64,000 bases of DNA. Origin: Caballeronia arvi. Its GTDB lineage: Bacteria; Pseudomonadota; Gammaproteobacteria; Burkholderiales; Burkholderiaceae. Of this stretch, positions 14,745 to 22,980 are shown piece after piece. Position numbers and translations under genes: made by a program. Location: contig NZ_FCOM02000026.1 in the NCBI RefSeq assembly GCF_001544695.2, forward strand, positions 1 to 64,000, read 5' to 3'. The notes beneath the pieces are model-generated. The model saw nothing but the letters and a program-made list of their open reading frames with translations. It had not been told where the DNA came from and made no database searches. Numbering within the stretch: the first letter of the stretch is position 1; each line of letters starts with the position of its first letter.

Positions 14745-16529
14745 ATGTTCCCTAATCTCCTGCATCCGCGCGGCTACACGGGCGCGCTGGCGCTCCTCGC
14801 GCTGCTCGCGGTGCCGTTCGCGCTGCAATCGCCGTTCGCGTTTCACCTGGCCGTGCTCGTGTGCATCTTCGGCGCGCTCGCGACGGCGTGGAATATCGTC
14901 GGCGGCTTCGCCGGGCAACTGTCGCTCGGACACGCAGTGTTCTACGGCATCGGCTCGTACGCGGCAACGCTTCTCGTCATCGACTTCGGCATCACGCCGT
15001 GGCTCGGCATGTTCGTGGGCGCCGTCATTTCGGCCGCGGCGGCGGTCGTCATCGCGTATCCGACGCTGCGTCTGCGCGGGCCGTTCTTCGCGCTCGCCAC
15101 CATCGCGTTTCTGGAAGTGTGCCGCCTGCTCACCGTGCACGAGGAAAGCTGGACGGGCGGCTCGGCGGGCCTCAACGTGCCGCTCAATATCGGCCTGAAA
15201 TGGATGGTCTTGCGCGAAAAGTGGGCGTATCTGCTGATCGCGTTCGGCTTCCTGCTCGCGACCTTGTGGGCCGCGTGGCTCATCCGCCGCTCGCGCTTCG
15301 GCTTCTATCTGATCGCCGTGCGCGAGCGTGAAGATGCGGCGCGCGCCGTCGGCGTGAATGCGGTCAAGGTGAAGATCGGCGCGGCCGTGATCTCGGCGAT
15401 GCTGACGAGCCTGATCGGCTCCTTTCACGCGATGTATCTCACCTTCATCGATCCGTCCGCCGCATTTTCGCTGGAACTGTCGGTTCAGATCGCGATGTTC
15501 GCGCTGATTGGCGGCCTCGGTAGCGTGGCCGGGCCGCTCGCGGGCACCGTGCTCGTGCTGCCGATCGCCGAACTCGCGCGCGGCTGGCTCAGCTCGTTCG
15601 GCAGCGGCACGCACGGCTTCGTCTACGGCGTCGTGCTGGTGCTCGTCGTGCTGTTCATTCCGCGCGGGCTCGTCGGGCATCTGGGCGCTCATGTGCTGCG
15701 TTTCATCGACCGCCTGCCGGGCGCCCGCACGCCGCCGCCCGAACCGGCGAAGTCGATCGCGCCCGCCGATGCCTTGCCGCTCGGCACGCCCTTGCTGGTG
15801 GCAGAGCATCTGAAGAAGCGTTTCGGCGGTCTGGTTGCCACCGACGACGTTTCGCTCACGCTGCATGCCGGCGAGATTCTCGGCGTGATCGGCCCGAACG
15901 GCGCGGGCAAGACCACGGTCTTCAATCAGCTCTCGGGTTTCATCCGGCCGAACGAGGGCATCGTCAAGATCCGTCTCGCCGATGGCACCTGGGCCGAACC
16001 GCGCACGCCCGATGCCTTCGCGAAGGACGGCATCGGCCGCACGTTCCAGATCGCGCAGCCGTTCGCGGGCCTCACGGTGCTGGAGAACGTCATGCTCGGC
16101 GCGTTCATGCATACCCGGGTGCGCGTGGAGGCGGAATCGATCGCACGCGAAGTCGCGCAGATCACGGATCTCACTTCGTTGCTCGATGCCGAAGCGCGCA
16201 GCCTGACCGTCGGCGGCATGAAGCGTCTCGAAGTGGCGCGCGCGCTCGCCACGCGTCCACGCGCGCTCCTGCTCGACGAAGTGATGGCCGGCCTCAATCC
16301 CGCCGACATCGCGCGTGCGATCGACATGGTGCGGCGCATCCGCGATTCGGGCGTCGCCGTGCTGATGATCGAGCACATGATGCAGGCGACGATGGCGCTG
16401 TCGGACCGCATCATCGTCATCAATGCCGGGCGCATGCTGAAGGAAGGCAAGCCGTCCGATGTCGTCAACGATCCGCAGGTGATTCAGGCCTATCTCGGCA
16501 AGGGGTATCTCGATGCTCAAGCTGCATAA
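14745..16529 (+). CDS. fused ABC permease-ATPase (LivM-LivG)
   Basis: A 594-residue fusion. Residues 1 to about 320 are a LivM permease with eight or so hydrophobic helices (including AWNIVGGFAGQLSLGHAVFY). After a proline-rich linker (PGARTPPPEPAKS), residues about 350-594 are a LivG ATPase with Walker A GPNGAGKTT near 383, the signature LTVGGMKRLEVARALA and Walker B ALLLDE. Such fusions are known in this transporter class and fix one permease to one ATPase. The 3' end overlaps the LivF gene by 17 bases, so translation is coupled. Confidence 0.93.
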   Translation: MFPNLLHPRGYTGALALLALLAVPFALQSPFAFHLAVLVCIFGALATAWNIVGGFAGQLSLGHAVFYGIGSYAATLLVIDFGITPWLGMFVGAVISAAAAVVIAYPTLRLRGPFFALATIAFLEVCRLLTVHEESWTGGSAGLNVPLNIGLKWMVLREKWAYLLIAFGFLLATLWAAWLIRRSRFGFYLIAVREREDAARAVGVNAVKVKIGAAVISAMLTSLIGSFHAMYLTFIDPSAAFSLELSVQIAMFALIGGLGSVAGPLAGTVLVLPIAELARGWLSSFGSGTHGFVYGVVLVLVVLFIPRGLVGHLGAHVLRFIDRLPGARTPPPEPAKSIAPADALPLGTPLLVAEHLKKRFGGLVATDDVSLTLHAGEILGVIGPNGAGKTTVFNQLSGFIRPNEGIVKIRLADGTWAEPRTPDAFAKDGIGRTFQIAQPFAGLTVLENVMLGAFMHTRVRVEAESIAREVAQITDLTSLLDAEARSLTVGGMKRLEVARALATRPRALLLDEVMAGLNPADIARAIDMVRRIRDSGVAVLMIEHMMQATMALSDRIIVINAGRMLKEGKPSDVVNDPQVIQAYLGKGYLDAQAA

Positions 16530-17217
16530 CGTCTCGGCCGGCTACGGCAAGAGCGAAGTTCTGCGCGGCGTCTCGCTCGACGTGCAGAAAGGCGAGATCG
16601 TCACGCTCGTCGGCGCGAACGGCGCAGGCAAGACCACGACACTGAAGACGCTGTGCGGCATCGTCGCGGCGCGCGGCGGCAGCATCACGTTTCAGGGACA
16701 GGAGCTGATCGGCAAGACGTCGCACGAGATCGTCGCGATGGGCGTCACGATGGTTCCCGAAGGCCGCCAGCTCTTCCCTTTTCTGAGCGTCGAAGAGAAC
16801 CTGCTGATGGGCGCGTTTCGTCGGGCCGCGCGCGGCGCACGGCGCGAGCGCATGGACGAAGTGCTCGAACTCTTTCCGCGCGTGCGCGAGCGTCTCACGC
16901 AACTGGCCGGGTCGCTGTCGGGCGGCGAGCAGCAGATGGTCGCCATCGCGCGCGGCATGATGTCCGCACCCAGCCTGCTGATCTTCGACGAACCGTCGCT
17001 CGGCCTTTCGCCGTTGCTCGTCGAGCAGATGTTCGAAGTGGTCGGCACGGTCGCGGCGCGCGGCGTGACGGTGCTGCTCGTCGAACAGAACGTGTTCCAC
17101 ACGCTCAAGCTCGCGAATCGCGGATACGTGCTGGAAAACGGCGCCATCGCGCTTTCCGGAACCGGCGCAGAATTGCTCGACAGTCCCCATGTGCGGCGCG
17201 CCTACCTCGGTCACTGA
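16513..17217 (+). CDS. branched-chain-type ABC ATPase (LivF-like)
   Basis: A 234-residue ATP-binding subunit with all motifs: Walker A GANGAGKTT, Q-loop region MVPEGRQLFPFLSVEENL, signature LSGGEQQM, Walker B LLIFDEPSLGLSP and the switch His region LLVEQNVF. It completes the importer as binding protein, LivH, LivM-LivG fusion and LivF. It overlaps the fusion gene by 17 bases and is followed 54 bases later by the cupin gene. Confidence 0.94.
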   Translation: MLKLHNVSAGYGKSEVLRGVSLDVQKGEIVTLVGANGAGKTTTLKTLCGIVAARGGSITFQGQELIGKTSHEIVAMGVTMVPEGRQLFPFLSVEENLLMGAFRRAARGARRERMDEVLELFPRVRERLTQLAGSLSGGEQQMVAIARGMMSAPSLLIFDEPSLGLSPLLVEQMFEVVGTVAARGVTVLLVEQNVFHTLKLANRGYVLENGAIALSGTGAELLDSPHVRRAYLGH

Positions 17218-17271
17218 TTCACTCGTTCGCCGATCCGGCGCGCCGCATCCAGAAACCACGGAGAAAAACTC

Positions 17272-17808
17272 ATGCAAACCGAAGTGAAGCCCGACGAACA
17301 GGTCATCGCCTATCAGTTGCCGCAAGTCCCGTACATGTCGAAGGATCTCGTTCACGGCGGCGTCATGACCGACTGGCTCGAAGACGACAACCTGTGGGTG
17401 CCTGCGACCGAAACCGTGTCGTTCAAGCCGCTGATTCTCAACGCGAGCCAGGGCTACTACGTGAATCTGCTGCGCGTGCGCCGCAGCGGCGTGATCTCGC
17501 GGCATCGTCATAGCGGCGCCGTTCATGCGATGGTGCTCAAGGGCCGCTGGTATTACCTCGAACACGACTGGGTTGCGGAACAGGGCGGCTATGCGTTCGA
17601 GCCCGCGGGCGAAACGCACACGCTTTTCGTGCCCGAGGACGTGCCCGAGATGATCACCTGGTTTCACGTGACGGGCGGCTATACGTATGTCGATCCGCAA
17701 GGCGTCGCGCAGGGTTACGAGGACGTCTTCACCAAGATCGAGGCGACCCGCAGGCACTATGCGTCGATCGGTCTGCCGGCCGATTACATCGAATCGATCA
17801 TCCGTTGA
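17272..17808 (+). CDS. cupin dioxygenase, 2,4'-dihydroxyacetophenone dioxygenase-like
   Basis: A 178-residue single-domain cupin. The metal site is visible as RHRHSG (His78, His80), His85, and the second-motif GYAFEPAGETHTLF (Glu110, His116). The overall pattern, including VMTDWLEDDNLWVP and KGRWYYLEHDWVAE, matches the 2,4'-dihydroxyacetophenone dioxygenase family, Fe-dependent enzymes that cleave a C-C bond of an alpha-hydroxyketone. Its place between an importer and three oxidoreductases suggests it opens or cleaves the imported substrate. The substrate is not proven by sequence. Confidence 0.82.
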   Translation: MQTEVKPDEQVIAYQLPQVPYMSKDLVHGGVMTDWLEDDNLWVPATETVSFKPLILNASQGYYVNLLRVRRSGVISRHRHSGAVHAMVLKGRWYYLEHDWVAEQGGYAFEPAGETHTLFVPEDVPEMITWFHVTGGYTYVDPQGVAQGYEDVFTKIEATRRHYASIGLPADYIESIIR

Positions 17809-17813
17809 ATACC

Positions 17814-18824
17814 ATGACATCCACTCTTCCTGCATCGATGCAATACGTCGACCACGGCGCGGGCGGCGCGCCCGATTGCATGCGGCTCGCGCAAGGACCG
17901 CTGCCCTCGCCCGGCCCCGCCGACGTGCTGATCGAAGTCGCCTACGCGGGCGTCAACCGTCCGGACGTACTTCAACGCTCGGGGTCCTATCCGCCGCCGC
18001 CGGGCGCGTCGCCGCATCTGGGACTCGAGGTGTCGGGGCGCGTCGTCGCGACGGGCGCGAACGTCACGCAATGGCGCGCGGGCGACGAAGTCTGCGCGCT
18101 CGTTCCAGGCGGCGGTTACGCGCAATACTGCATCACGGATGCATCGCATTGCCTGCCGGTGCCCAAAGGCCTCACGCTGTTGCAGGCCGCCGCGCTGCCC
18201 GAGACGTACTTCACCGTGTGGACCAACGTGTTCGAACGCGGCCGCCTGCAGGCAGGCGAGACGTTTCTCGTGCACGGCGGATCGAGCGGCATCGGGCTGA
18301 CGGCGATCCAGCTCGCGCACGCGTTCGGCGCGCGCGTGCTCACCACCGTCGGCAATGCGGAAAAAGCGCAGGCATGTCGCGAAGCGGGCGCGGATCACGC
18401 GATCAACTATCGCGATGAAGATTTCGTCGATGCCGTCGCGAAGCTCACCGATGGCAAAGGCGTCAACATCATCCTCGACATGGTCGGCGGCGACTATATC
18501 CCGCGCAATATCCGCGCGCTCGCGCTCGAAGGCCGGCTCGTGCAGATCGCCTTTCTCGAAGGCAGCCGCATCGAACTGGACGCGATGCCGATCATGCTGC
18601 GGCGTCTGACCTTCACCGGTTCGACGTTGCGCGCGCGCAGCATCGAACAGAAAGCGGCGATCGCAAAAGCACTGCATGCGCACGTCTGGCCGCTGCTCGA
18701 AGCAGGCCGCGCGCTGCCGGTGATTCATCGCGTGCTGCCTCTCGCGGACGCGCAGGCCGCGCACGCGCTGATGGAATCGAGCGCACATATCGGCAAGATC
18801 ATGCTGAAAGCGGGAGACGAATAA
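17814..18824 (+). CDS. NAD(P)H:quinone oxidoreductase (MDR superfamily, PIG3-like)
   Basis: A 336-residue medium-chain dehydrogenase/reductase without structural zinc. The N-terminal GroES-like part (ADVLIEVAYAGVNRPDVLQR and GLEVSGRVVATGANV) is followed by the cofactor-binding HGGSSGIGLTAIQLAHAFGA. It reduces quinones or alpha,beta-unsaturated carbonyls in the family. I use the ATG at 17814; a TTG at 17805 in frame overlaps the stop of the cupin gene. It ends one base before the SDR start, so it is tightly linked to its neighbours. Confidence 0.9.
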   Translation: MTSTLPASMQYVDHGAGGAPDCMRLAQGPLPSPGPADVLIEVAYAGVNRPDVLQRSGSYPPPPGASPHLGLEVSGRVVATGANVTQWRAGDEVCALVPGGGYAQYCITDASHCLPVPKGLTLLQAAALPETYFTVWTNVFERGRLQAGETFLVHGGSSGIGLTAIQLAHAFGARVLTTVGNAEKAQACREAGADHAINYRDEDFVDAVAKLTDGKGVNIILDMVGGDYIPRNIRALALEGRLVQIAFLEGSRIELDAMPIMLRRLTFTGSTLRARSIEQKAAIAKALHAHVWPLLEAGRALPVIHRVLPLADAQAAHALMESSAHIGKIMLKAGDE

Positions 18825-18825
18825 C

Positions 18826-19587
18826 GTGTGGCACGACAAGCGTGTGGTTCTGGTGACGGGTGGCAGCGGCGGCATCGGCGAGGCGCTCGTCGAGCGCTAT
18901 GCGCGCGATGGCGCGGCGGTCGGCATCGTCGATGTCAACGGGGAAACGGGCGCGGCGCTCGCAAAACGCCTCGCCGATGCGGGCCTGCGCGTGCATTTCG
19001 CCCAAGCCGACGTCGGCGATTTCTCCGCGTGCGAGGCCGCGTGCCGCGCGATCGAAGCGGCGCTCGGTCCGGTCGATACGCTCGTCAACAACGCGGGCAT
19101 CTCGCCGAAGCACGCGGGCAAGCCAATGCCGATCTGGCAGATGGCGCCCGACGAATGGCGCCGCGTGATGGACGTGAACGTCAACAGCGTCTTCAACTTC
19201 TGCCGCATTCTCGCACCGGGCATGGTGGAGCGGCGCTTCGGGCGCATCGTGTCGATGTCGTCGGTGGCGGGCAAGGCGTACCTCGACATCGTCGCCGCGC
19301 ACTACAGCACGACCAAGTCCGCGCTGATCGGCATGACGCGGCATCTCGCGGGCGAACTCGGACCCCACGGCATCACCGTGAACGCGATCGCGCCGGGGCG
19401 CATCGATACGCCGCTCGTGCGCGGCGTCGCGCGCGAAGCCAACGAAAAAGTCGCGCGGGAAACGCCGTTGCGACGCCTGGGCGCGCCCGATGAAGTCGCC
19501 TCGACGTGTCTGTTCCTCACCTCCGACGAAGCCGCGTTCGTCACCGGACAGGTGATCGACGTAGCCGGCGGATGGCTGATGACATGA
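18826..19587 (+). CDS. short-chain dehydrogenase/reductase (FabG-like)
   Basis: A 253-residue classical SDR. TGGSGGIG near residue 11 is the NAD(P) glycine motif, VNNAGIS the structural Asn motif, and MSSVAGKAYLDIVAAHYSTT followed by K carries the catalytic Ser and YxxxK. IDVAGGWLMT is the usual C-terminus. It starts with GTG. Its stop overlaps the next ATG as ATGA. In this operon it probably oxidises or reduces a hydroxy/keto intermediate rather than serving fatty acid synthesis. Confidence 0.9.
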   Translation: MWHDKRVVLVTGGSGGIGEALVERYARDGAAVGIVDVNGETGAALAKRLADAGLRVHFAQADVGDFSACEAACRAIEAALGPVDTLVNNAGISPKHAGKPMPIWQMAPDEWRRVMDVNVNSVFNFCRILAPGMVERRFGRIVSMSSVAGKAYLDIVAAHYSTTKSALIGMTRHLAGELGPHGITVNAIAPGRIDTPLVRGVAREANEKVARETPLRRLGAPDEVASTCLFLTSDEAAFVTGQVIDVAGGWLMT

Positions 19588-20696
19588 CGAACGCGCCATT
19601 GCGAACCATCGGCTTTCCGGGACGATACACGCAAGGTCCGGGCGCATTGACCTCGCTTGGACCGACGCTCGCGGAGTTCGGCGCGCGCCGCGCGTTCGTG
19701 CTCGTCGATGGCGCGGTCGCCGCTCGCGTGTCCGCGGACGTCACGCGATCGCTCGAAGCCGCGCGCGTCGCACCGCACATCGCCGCGTTTCCGGGCGAAT
19801 GCACGGCGGCGGTCATTGCGAAGCTCGGCGGCGATGCGCGCAAACTGGGCGCCGATGCCGTCGTCGCGATCGGCGGAGGCAAGACAATCGATACGGCGAA
19901 GGGCGTCGCGCGGGCGCTGAGCGTGCCGATTGTCATCGCGCCGTCGGCCGCTTCCAGCGATGCGCCGACGAGCCGCCTCATCATCCTGTATGACGAAGCG
20001 CATCGCGTCGCGGGCGTCGACATGTTGCCGCGCAATCCGGATGCCGTGATCGTCGATACCGCGCTGATCGCCGCCGCGCCCGCGCGTCTGTTCGCGGCCG
20101 GCATCGGCGATGCGCTCAGCAAGAAGTACGAGGCCGCGCAATGTCAGCGCGTCGCCGGCCTGAATTCATACGGCACGCCGCCGCTGTCGAGCGCGCTGCT
20201 GCTCACGCACGCGACGCTCGCGACCTTGCTCGAAGACGGCGCGCGCGCCTATGACGATGTCCGGCGCGGCGCACTCACCGATGCGGTCGAACGCGTGATC
20301 GAGGCGACCGTGCTGCTGAGCGGCGTGGGCTTCGAAAGCGGCGGCCTGTCGCTCGCGCATGCGCTGATTCGCGGTCTCACGGCGATCCCCGCGATGGCGT
20401 CGATGATGCACGGCGAGCTGGTCGCCTTCGGCACGCTTGTACAATTGTTCGTCGAAGATTCATCGCCCGAAGACATCGAACCGTTGGCCACGCTCATGAC
20501 CGCAGTCGGATTGCCGCTCACGCTCGCACAACTGGGGCAGCACGCCCCGCTCACTACGGCCGAGCAATCGCTCATCGCCGAGGCCACGCTCGCCACGCGC
20601 TACAGCCGGCACATGACGCCGCCATTGACCGCGCAACGGCTCATCGACGGCATCGCGCGCGCCGATGCCTACGGACGCACGCGCAGCACGCCATGA
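19584..20696 (+). CDS. glycerol dehydrogenase-like iron/zinc alcohol dehydrogenase (GldA family)
   Basis: A 370-residue metal-dependent alcohol dehydrogenase. AIGGGKTIDTAKGVA (around 95-109) is the NAD-binding motif. Metal ligands are in place: Asp in AAGIGDALSKKYEA, His in GLSLAHALIRG and His in MHGELVAFG. Family members interconvert glycerol and dihydroxyacetone or reduce hydroxyacetone, which fits a pathway handling small hydroxyketones. The ATG overlaps the SDR stop (ATGA) and its own stop overlaps the LacI gene start (ATGA), showing tight coupling. Confidence 0.88.
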   Translation: MTNAPLRTIGFPGRYTQGPGALTSLGPTLAEFGARRAFVLVDGAVAARVSADVTRSLEAARVAPHIAAFPGECTAAVIAKLGGDARKLGADAVVAIGGGKTIDTAKGVARALSVPIVIAPSAASSDAPTSRLIILYDEAHRVAGVDMLPRNPDAVIVDTALIAAAPARLFAAGIGDALSKKYEAAQCQRVAGLNSYGTPPLSSALLLTHATLATLLEDGARAYDDVRRGALTDAVERVIEATVLLSGVGFESGGLSLAHALIRGLTAIPAMASMMHGELVAFGTLVQLFVEDSSPEDIEPLATLMTAVGLPLTLAQLGQHAPLTTAEQSLIAEATLATRYSRHMTPPLTAQRLIDGIARADAYGRTRSTP

Positions 20697-21733
20697 AGCC
20701 GACCCGCGCGACGCTCGCCGATGTTGCGCGGCTGGCGGGCGTATCGCTCGGCAGCGCGTCGCGGGCCTTGTCCGTGCCGGACCAGGTGAAGCCGCAAACG
20801 CTCGCGAACGTGCAGCGCGCGGTCGAGCAGCTCGGCTACGTGCGAAACGGCGCGGCGCAGGCGCTCGCGTCGCGCAAGACACACACGGTCGCGGCCATCT
20901 ATCCGACGCTCAACAACCCCATTTACGCCGACTCCATTCAGGCGCTTCAGCAAACGCTATGGGGCTATGGGTATCAACTGCTGATCGCGAGTCACGAATA
21001 CAAGCCGGCGCGCGAACTCGAAGTGCTGCGCGCGATTCTCGAACGCGGCGTGGACGGGCTCGTGCTCGTCGGCACCGATCATCCGCCCGAAGTCTTCGAG
21101 CTCACGCGCCAATATGACTTGCCCTACGTTCTGACCTGGTCGGTCGACGAAACGCAGTATCCCCATTGCGTCGGCTTCTCGAACTTCGAGGCCGCCTATG
21201 CGCTGGCACGGCGCATCGTCGGTTTCGGACATCGGCGCGTGGCCATGTGCGGCGGCTCGACCTTCGGCAACGAACGCGTGCGCGCACGGCAGGCGGGCAC
21301 CCGCGCCGCGCTCAGGGAAGCGGGCCTCGACCTGAGACCCGAATGGATCGTGGAAGCGCCGTTCACGTTCGAAGGCGGGCGGCAGGCGCTGCGCGAACTC
21401 TGGGATGGCGAAGCGCGCCCCAGCGTCGTGATCTGCGGCACGGACCTGCAGGCCATCGGTCTCCTGGACGAGTGCCGCGCGAAGCGCATTCGCGTGCCGG
21501 AAGATCTTTCCGTGACGGGGTTCGACGACATCGAACAGGCCCGGCTCACGCAGCCGCCGCTGACGACGGTGCGCGTTCCGTCGCTGGAGATCGGCACCCG
21601 CGCGGCGCGGCATCTGATGGCGCTGATCGACGGCAAAGACGGCGACGATGAAATCGTTCTCGACGCGCCTGTCGTGGAGCGCGGCACGCTCGCAAAGCCG
21701 GCGGACCTGCGCAGATCGGCGCGGGAACAATAG
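20693..21733 (+). CDS. LacI family transcriptional regulator
   Basis: A 346-residue LacI/GalR repressor. The helix-turn-helix and hinge are LADVARLAGVSLGSASRAL and VEQLGYVRNGAAQALASRK. The periplasmic-binding-like core runs from HTVAAIYPTLNNPIYAD to the end, with the typical SVTGFDDIEQARLTQPPLTT. As the last gene of the operon it is controlled together with its targets, and the two palindromes at 12361 and 12492 are ideal binding sites. The inducer is probably the imported substrate or an intermediate. Confidence 0.92.
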   Translation: MKPTRATLADVARLAGVSLGSASRALSVPDQVKPQTLANVQRAVEQLGYVRNGAAQALASRKTHTVAAIYPTLNNPIYADSIQALQQTLWGYGYQLLIASHEYKPARELEVLRAILERGVDGLVLVGTDHPPEVFELTRQYDLPYVLTWSVDETQYPHCVGFSNFEAAYALARRIVGFGHRRVAMCGGSTFGNERVRARQAGTRAALREAGLDLRPEWIVEAPFTFEGGRQALRELWDGEARPSVVICGTDLQAIGLLDECRAKRIRVPEDLSVTGFDDIEQARLTQPPLTTVRVPSLEIGTRAARHLMALIDGKDGDDEIVLDAPVVERGTLAKPADLRRSAREQ

Positions 21734-21740
21734 CGAATCG

Positions 21741-22277
21741 TCAATATCCGATCCTGAGCGGCTCGGGATGATCGCGGGTAATCACGAGTTTCGCTGCGGC
21801 CGGATAGCCCCTTACCGGCAACGGCTCGGCGTATCGATTGCACACGGGCGGATTGGTGCCGAGGCCCGAGCGAGCGGTCAAGGCCTGCTCCGTACCCGCG
21901 GGGGCGAAGTACACCGTGACCTCGCTGCCCCGCCTGAATGGCATCGCGAACCGCGGACCCGAGGCGGACTGGACGATCGGATCGCCGCTGCAATCCTCCG
22001 ACGTGAATTGCCCGAACGACGTGGCGAGCCATTGAAAATCGGTCGCGGAGAAGTGAAAGCTCGCGTCCTCGACCCGCTCTATGGGCACGACCGTGGTCGC
22101 ATCCCCGGCCGTAAACGCGACGCCGTTTTGCGCGCGGAAAGTCGTCAGATCGCCGATCGCGTGTCCGTTCGCATCGAACACTCTGACAGGGCGATATTTC
22201 GCGTGATGCGCGGAATCATCGGCGAGCGATGCGATTGCGTAAAGCAGACACAATGCTCCGGCCAGGCAGGTTTTCAT
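21741..22277 (-). CDS. secreted protein of unknown function, tandem family member A
   Basis: A 178-residue exported protein with a signal peptide (MKTCLAGALCLLYAIASLA). It shares with the next two genes the motifs VFDANGHAIGDL, QNGVAF, FQWLAT, DCSG, a Val-Thr-Val strand after RRGSE, one later Cys (PPVC) and the C-terminal HPEPLRIGY. The two conserved Cys could form a disulfide. I do not recognise the family. It is last of three tandem minus-strand copies, 38 bases after copy B, and converges on the LacI gene. Confidence 0.8.
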   Translation of the reverse strand: MKTCLAGALCLLYAIASLADDSAHHAKYRPVRVFDANGHAIGDLTTFRAQNGVAFTAGDATTVVPIERVEDASFHFSATDFQWLATSFGQFTSEDCSGDPIVQSASGPRFAMPFRRGSEVTVYFAPAGTEQALTARSGLGTNPPVCNRYAEPLPVRGYPAAAKLVITRDHPEPLRIGY

Positions 22278-22315
22278 ATCGGCCTCCGTCGGGACCGCGT
22301 GCGAACTGAATCACA

Positions 22316-22873
22316 TCAAAAGGCGATGCGCAGCGGTTCCGGATGTCGCTGCGTCAGCGGATACGTGCTTCGGACCGCCCAATACAGCGAGCCTTCGTCG
22401 AACTGCGTCGGGCTGCACGACGTCACGCCGGAACTATCCGTCTGCCTCAGCGACCACACGTGCACATTCCCGGTAGATCCGCCGACGGCGGTATAAACCG
22501 TCACGTCGACGCCGTCTCTGACCGCTATGGCCGGAGTGGGACTGGCCGATAACGGAACGAGCACGCTTCCGCTGCAATCGGTCGACGCGTAGCCCGCGGA
22601 CTGCGTGGCGCTCCATTCGTACTCCGAAGCCGAGTATTGCAAAGGTCCGACGCGCTTGTGATCGACGATGACGAACACGGGCTCGCCGTCTATCGCGAGA
22701 TACACGCCGTTGACGCCCCCGAAATACTCGAGCGGGCCAACCGCTTTTCCTTGCGCGTCGTACACCATCGGCAGACGCGCGTCGTCGCGGGCATCGCGCC
22801 CTCGATCATCACGCCCGCCCGCGAAACTCAGGCTCGCGCATATGACGAGCAGGACAGCGAGGAATCGGCACAT
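22316..22873 (-). CDS. secreted protein of unknown function, tandem family member B
   Basis: A 185-residue paralogue of its neighbours with signal peptide MCRFLAVLLVICASLSFAGG. Shared motifs: VYDAQGKAVGPL, VNGVYLAIDG, YEWSAT, DCSG, DVTVYTAVGG, SCSP and the C-terminal RHPEPLRIAF. It has a good ribosome site (GGAGAAGCGTC before ATG). The 10-bp tandem repeat starts about ten bases upstream of that site. Function unknown; repeated beta-rich motifs and export suggest a surface or periplasmic binding role, but that is a guess. Confidence 0.8.
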   Translation of the reverse strand: MCRFLAVLLVICASLSFAGGRDDRGRDARDDARLPMVYDAQGKAVGPLEYFGGVNGVYLAIDGEPVFVIVDHKRVGPLQYSASEYEWSATQSAGYASTDCSGSVLVPLSASPTPAIAVRDGVDVTVYTAVGGSTGNVHVWSLRQTDSSGVTSCSPTQFDEGSLYWAVRSTYPLTQRHPEPLRIAF

Positions 22874-22890
22874 GACGCTTCTCCGTCGAT

Positions 22891-22980
22891 TGCGGTCGAT
22901 TGCGGTCGTTTGCGGTCGTTTGCGGTCGTTTGCGGTCGCTTGCGGTCGTTTGCGGTCGTTTGCGGTCGTTTGCGTTCGAT
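22891..22980. repeat. 10-bp tandem repeat, nine units
   Basis: Nine head-to-tail copies of TGCGGTCGTT (first, sixth and last units with one or two changes) fill the spacer between paralogue C and paralogue B, ending at the stop codon of C and just before the ribosome site of B. The unit length is close to one helical turn. Copy number is a candidate for slippage and could alter expression of gene B. Confidence 0.9.

Noticed and set aside
14730-16520. 596-codon minus-strand open frame opposite the LivM-LivG gene
   Set aside because: The opposite strand carries a certain ABC transporter gene; the antisense frame has only biased composition.
22891-22980. CRISPR-like array
   Set aside because: The units are 10 bp and directly adjacent with no spacers, so it is a simple tandem repeat.
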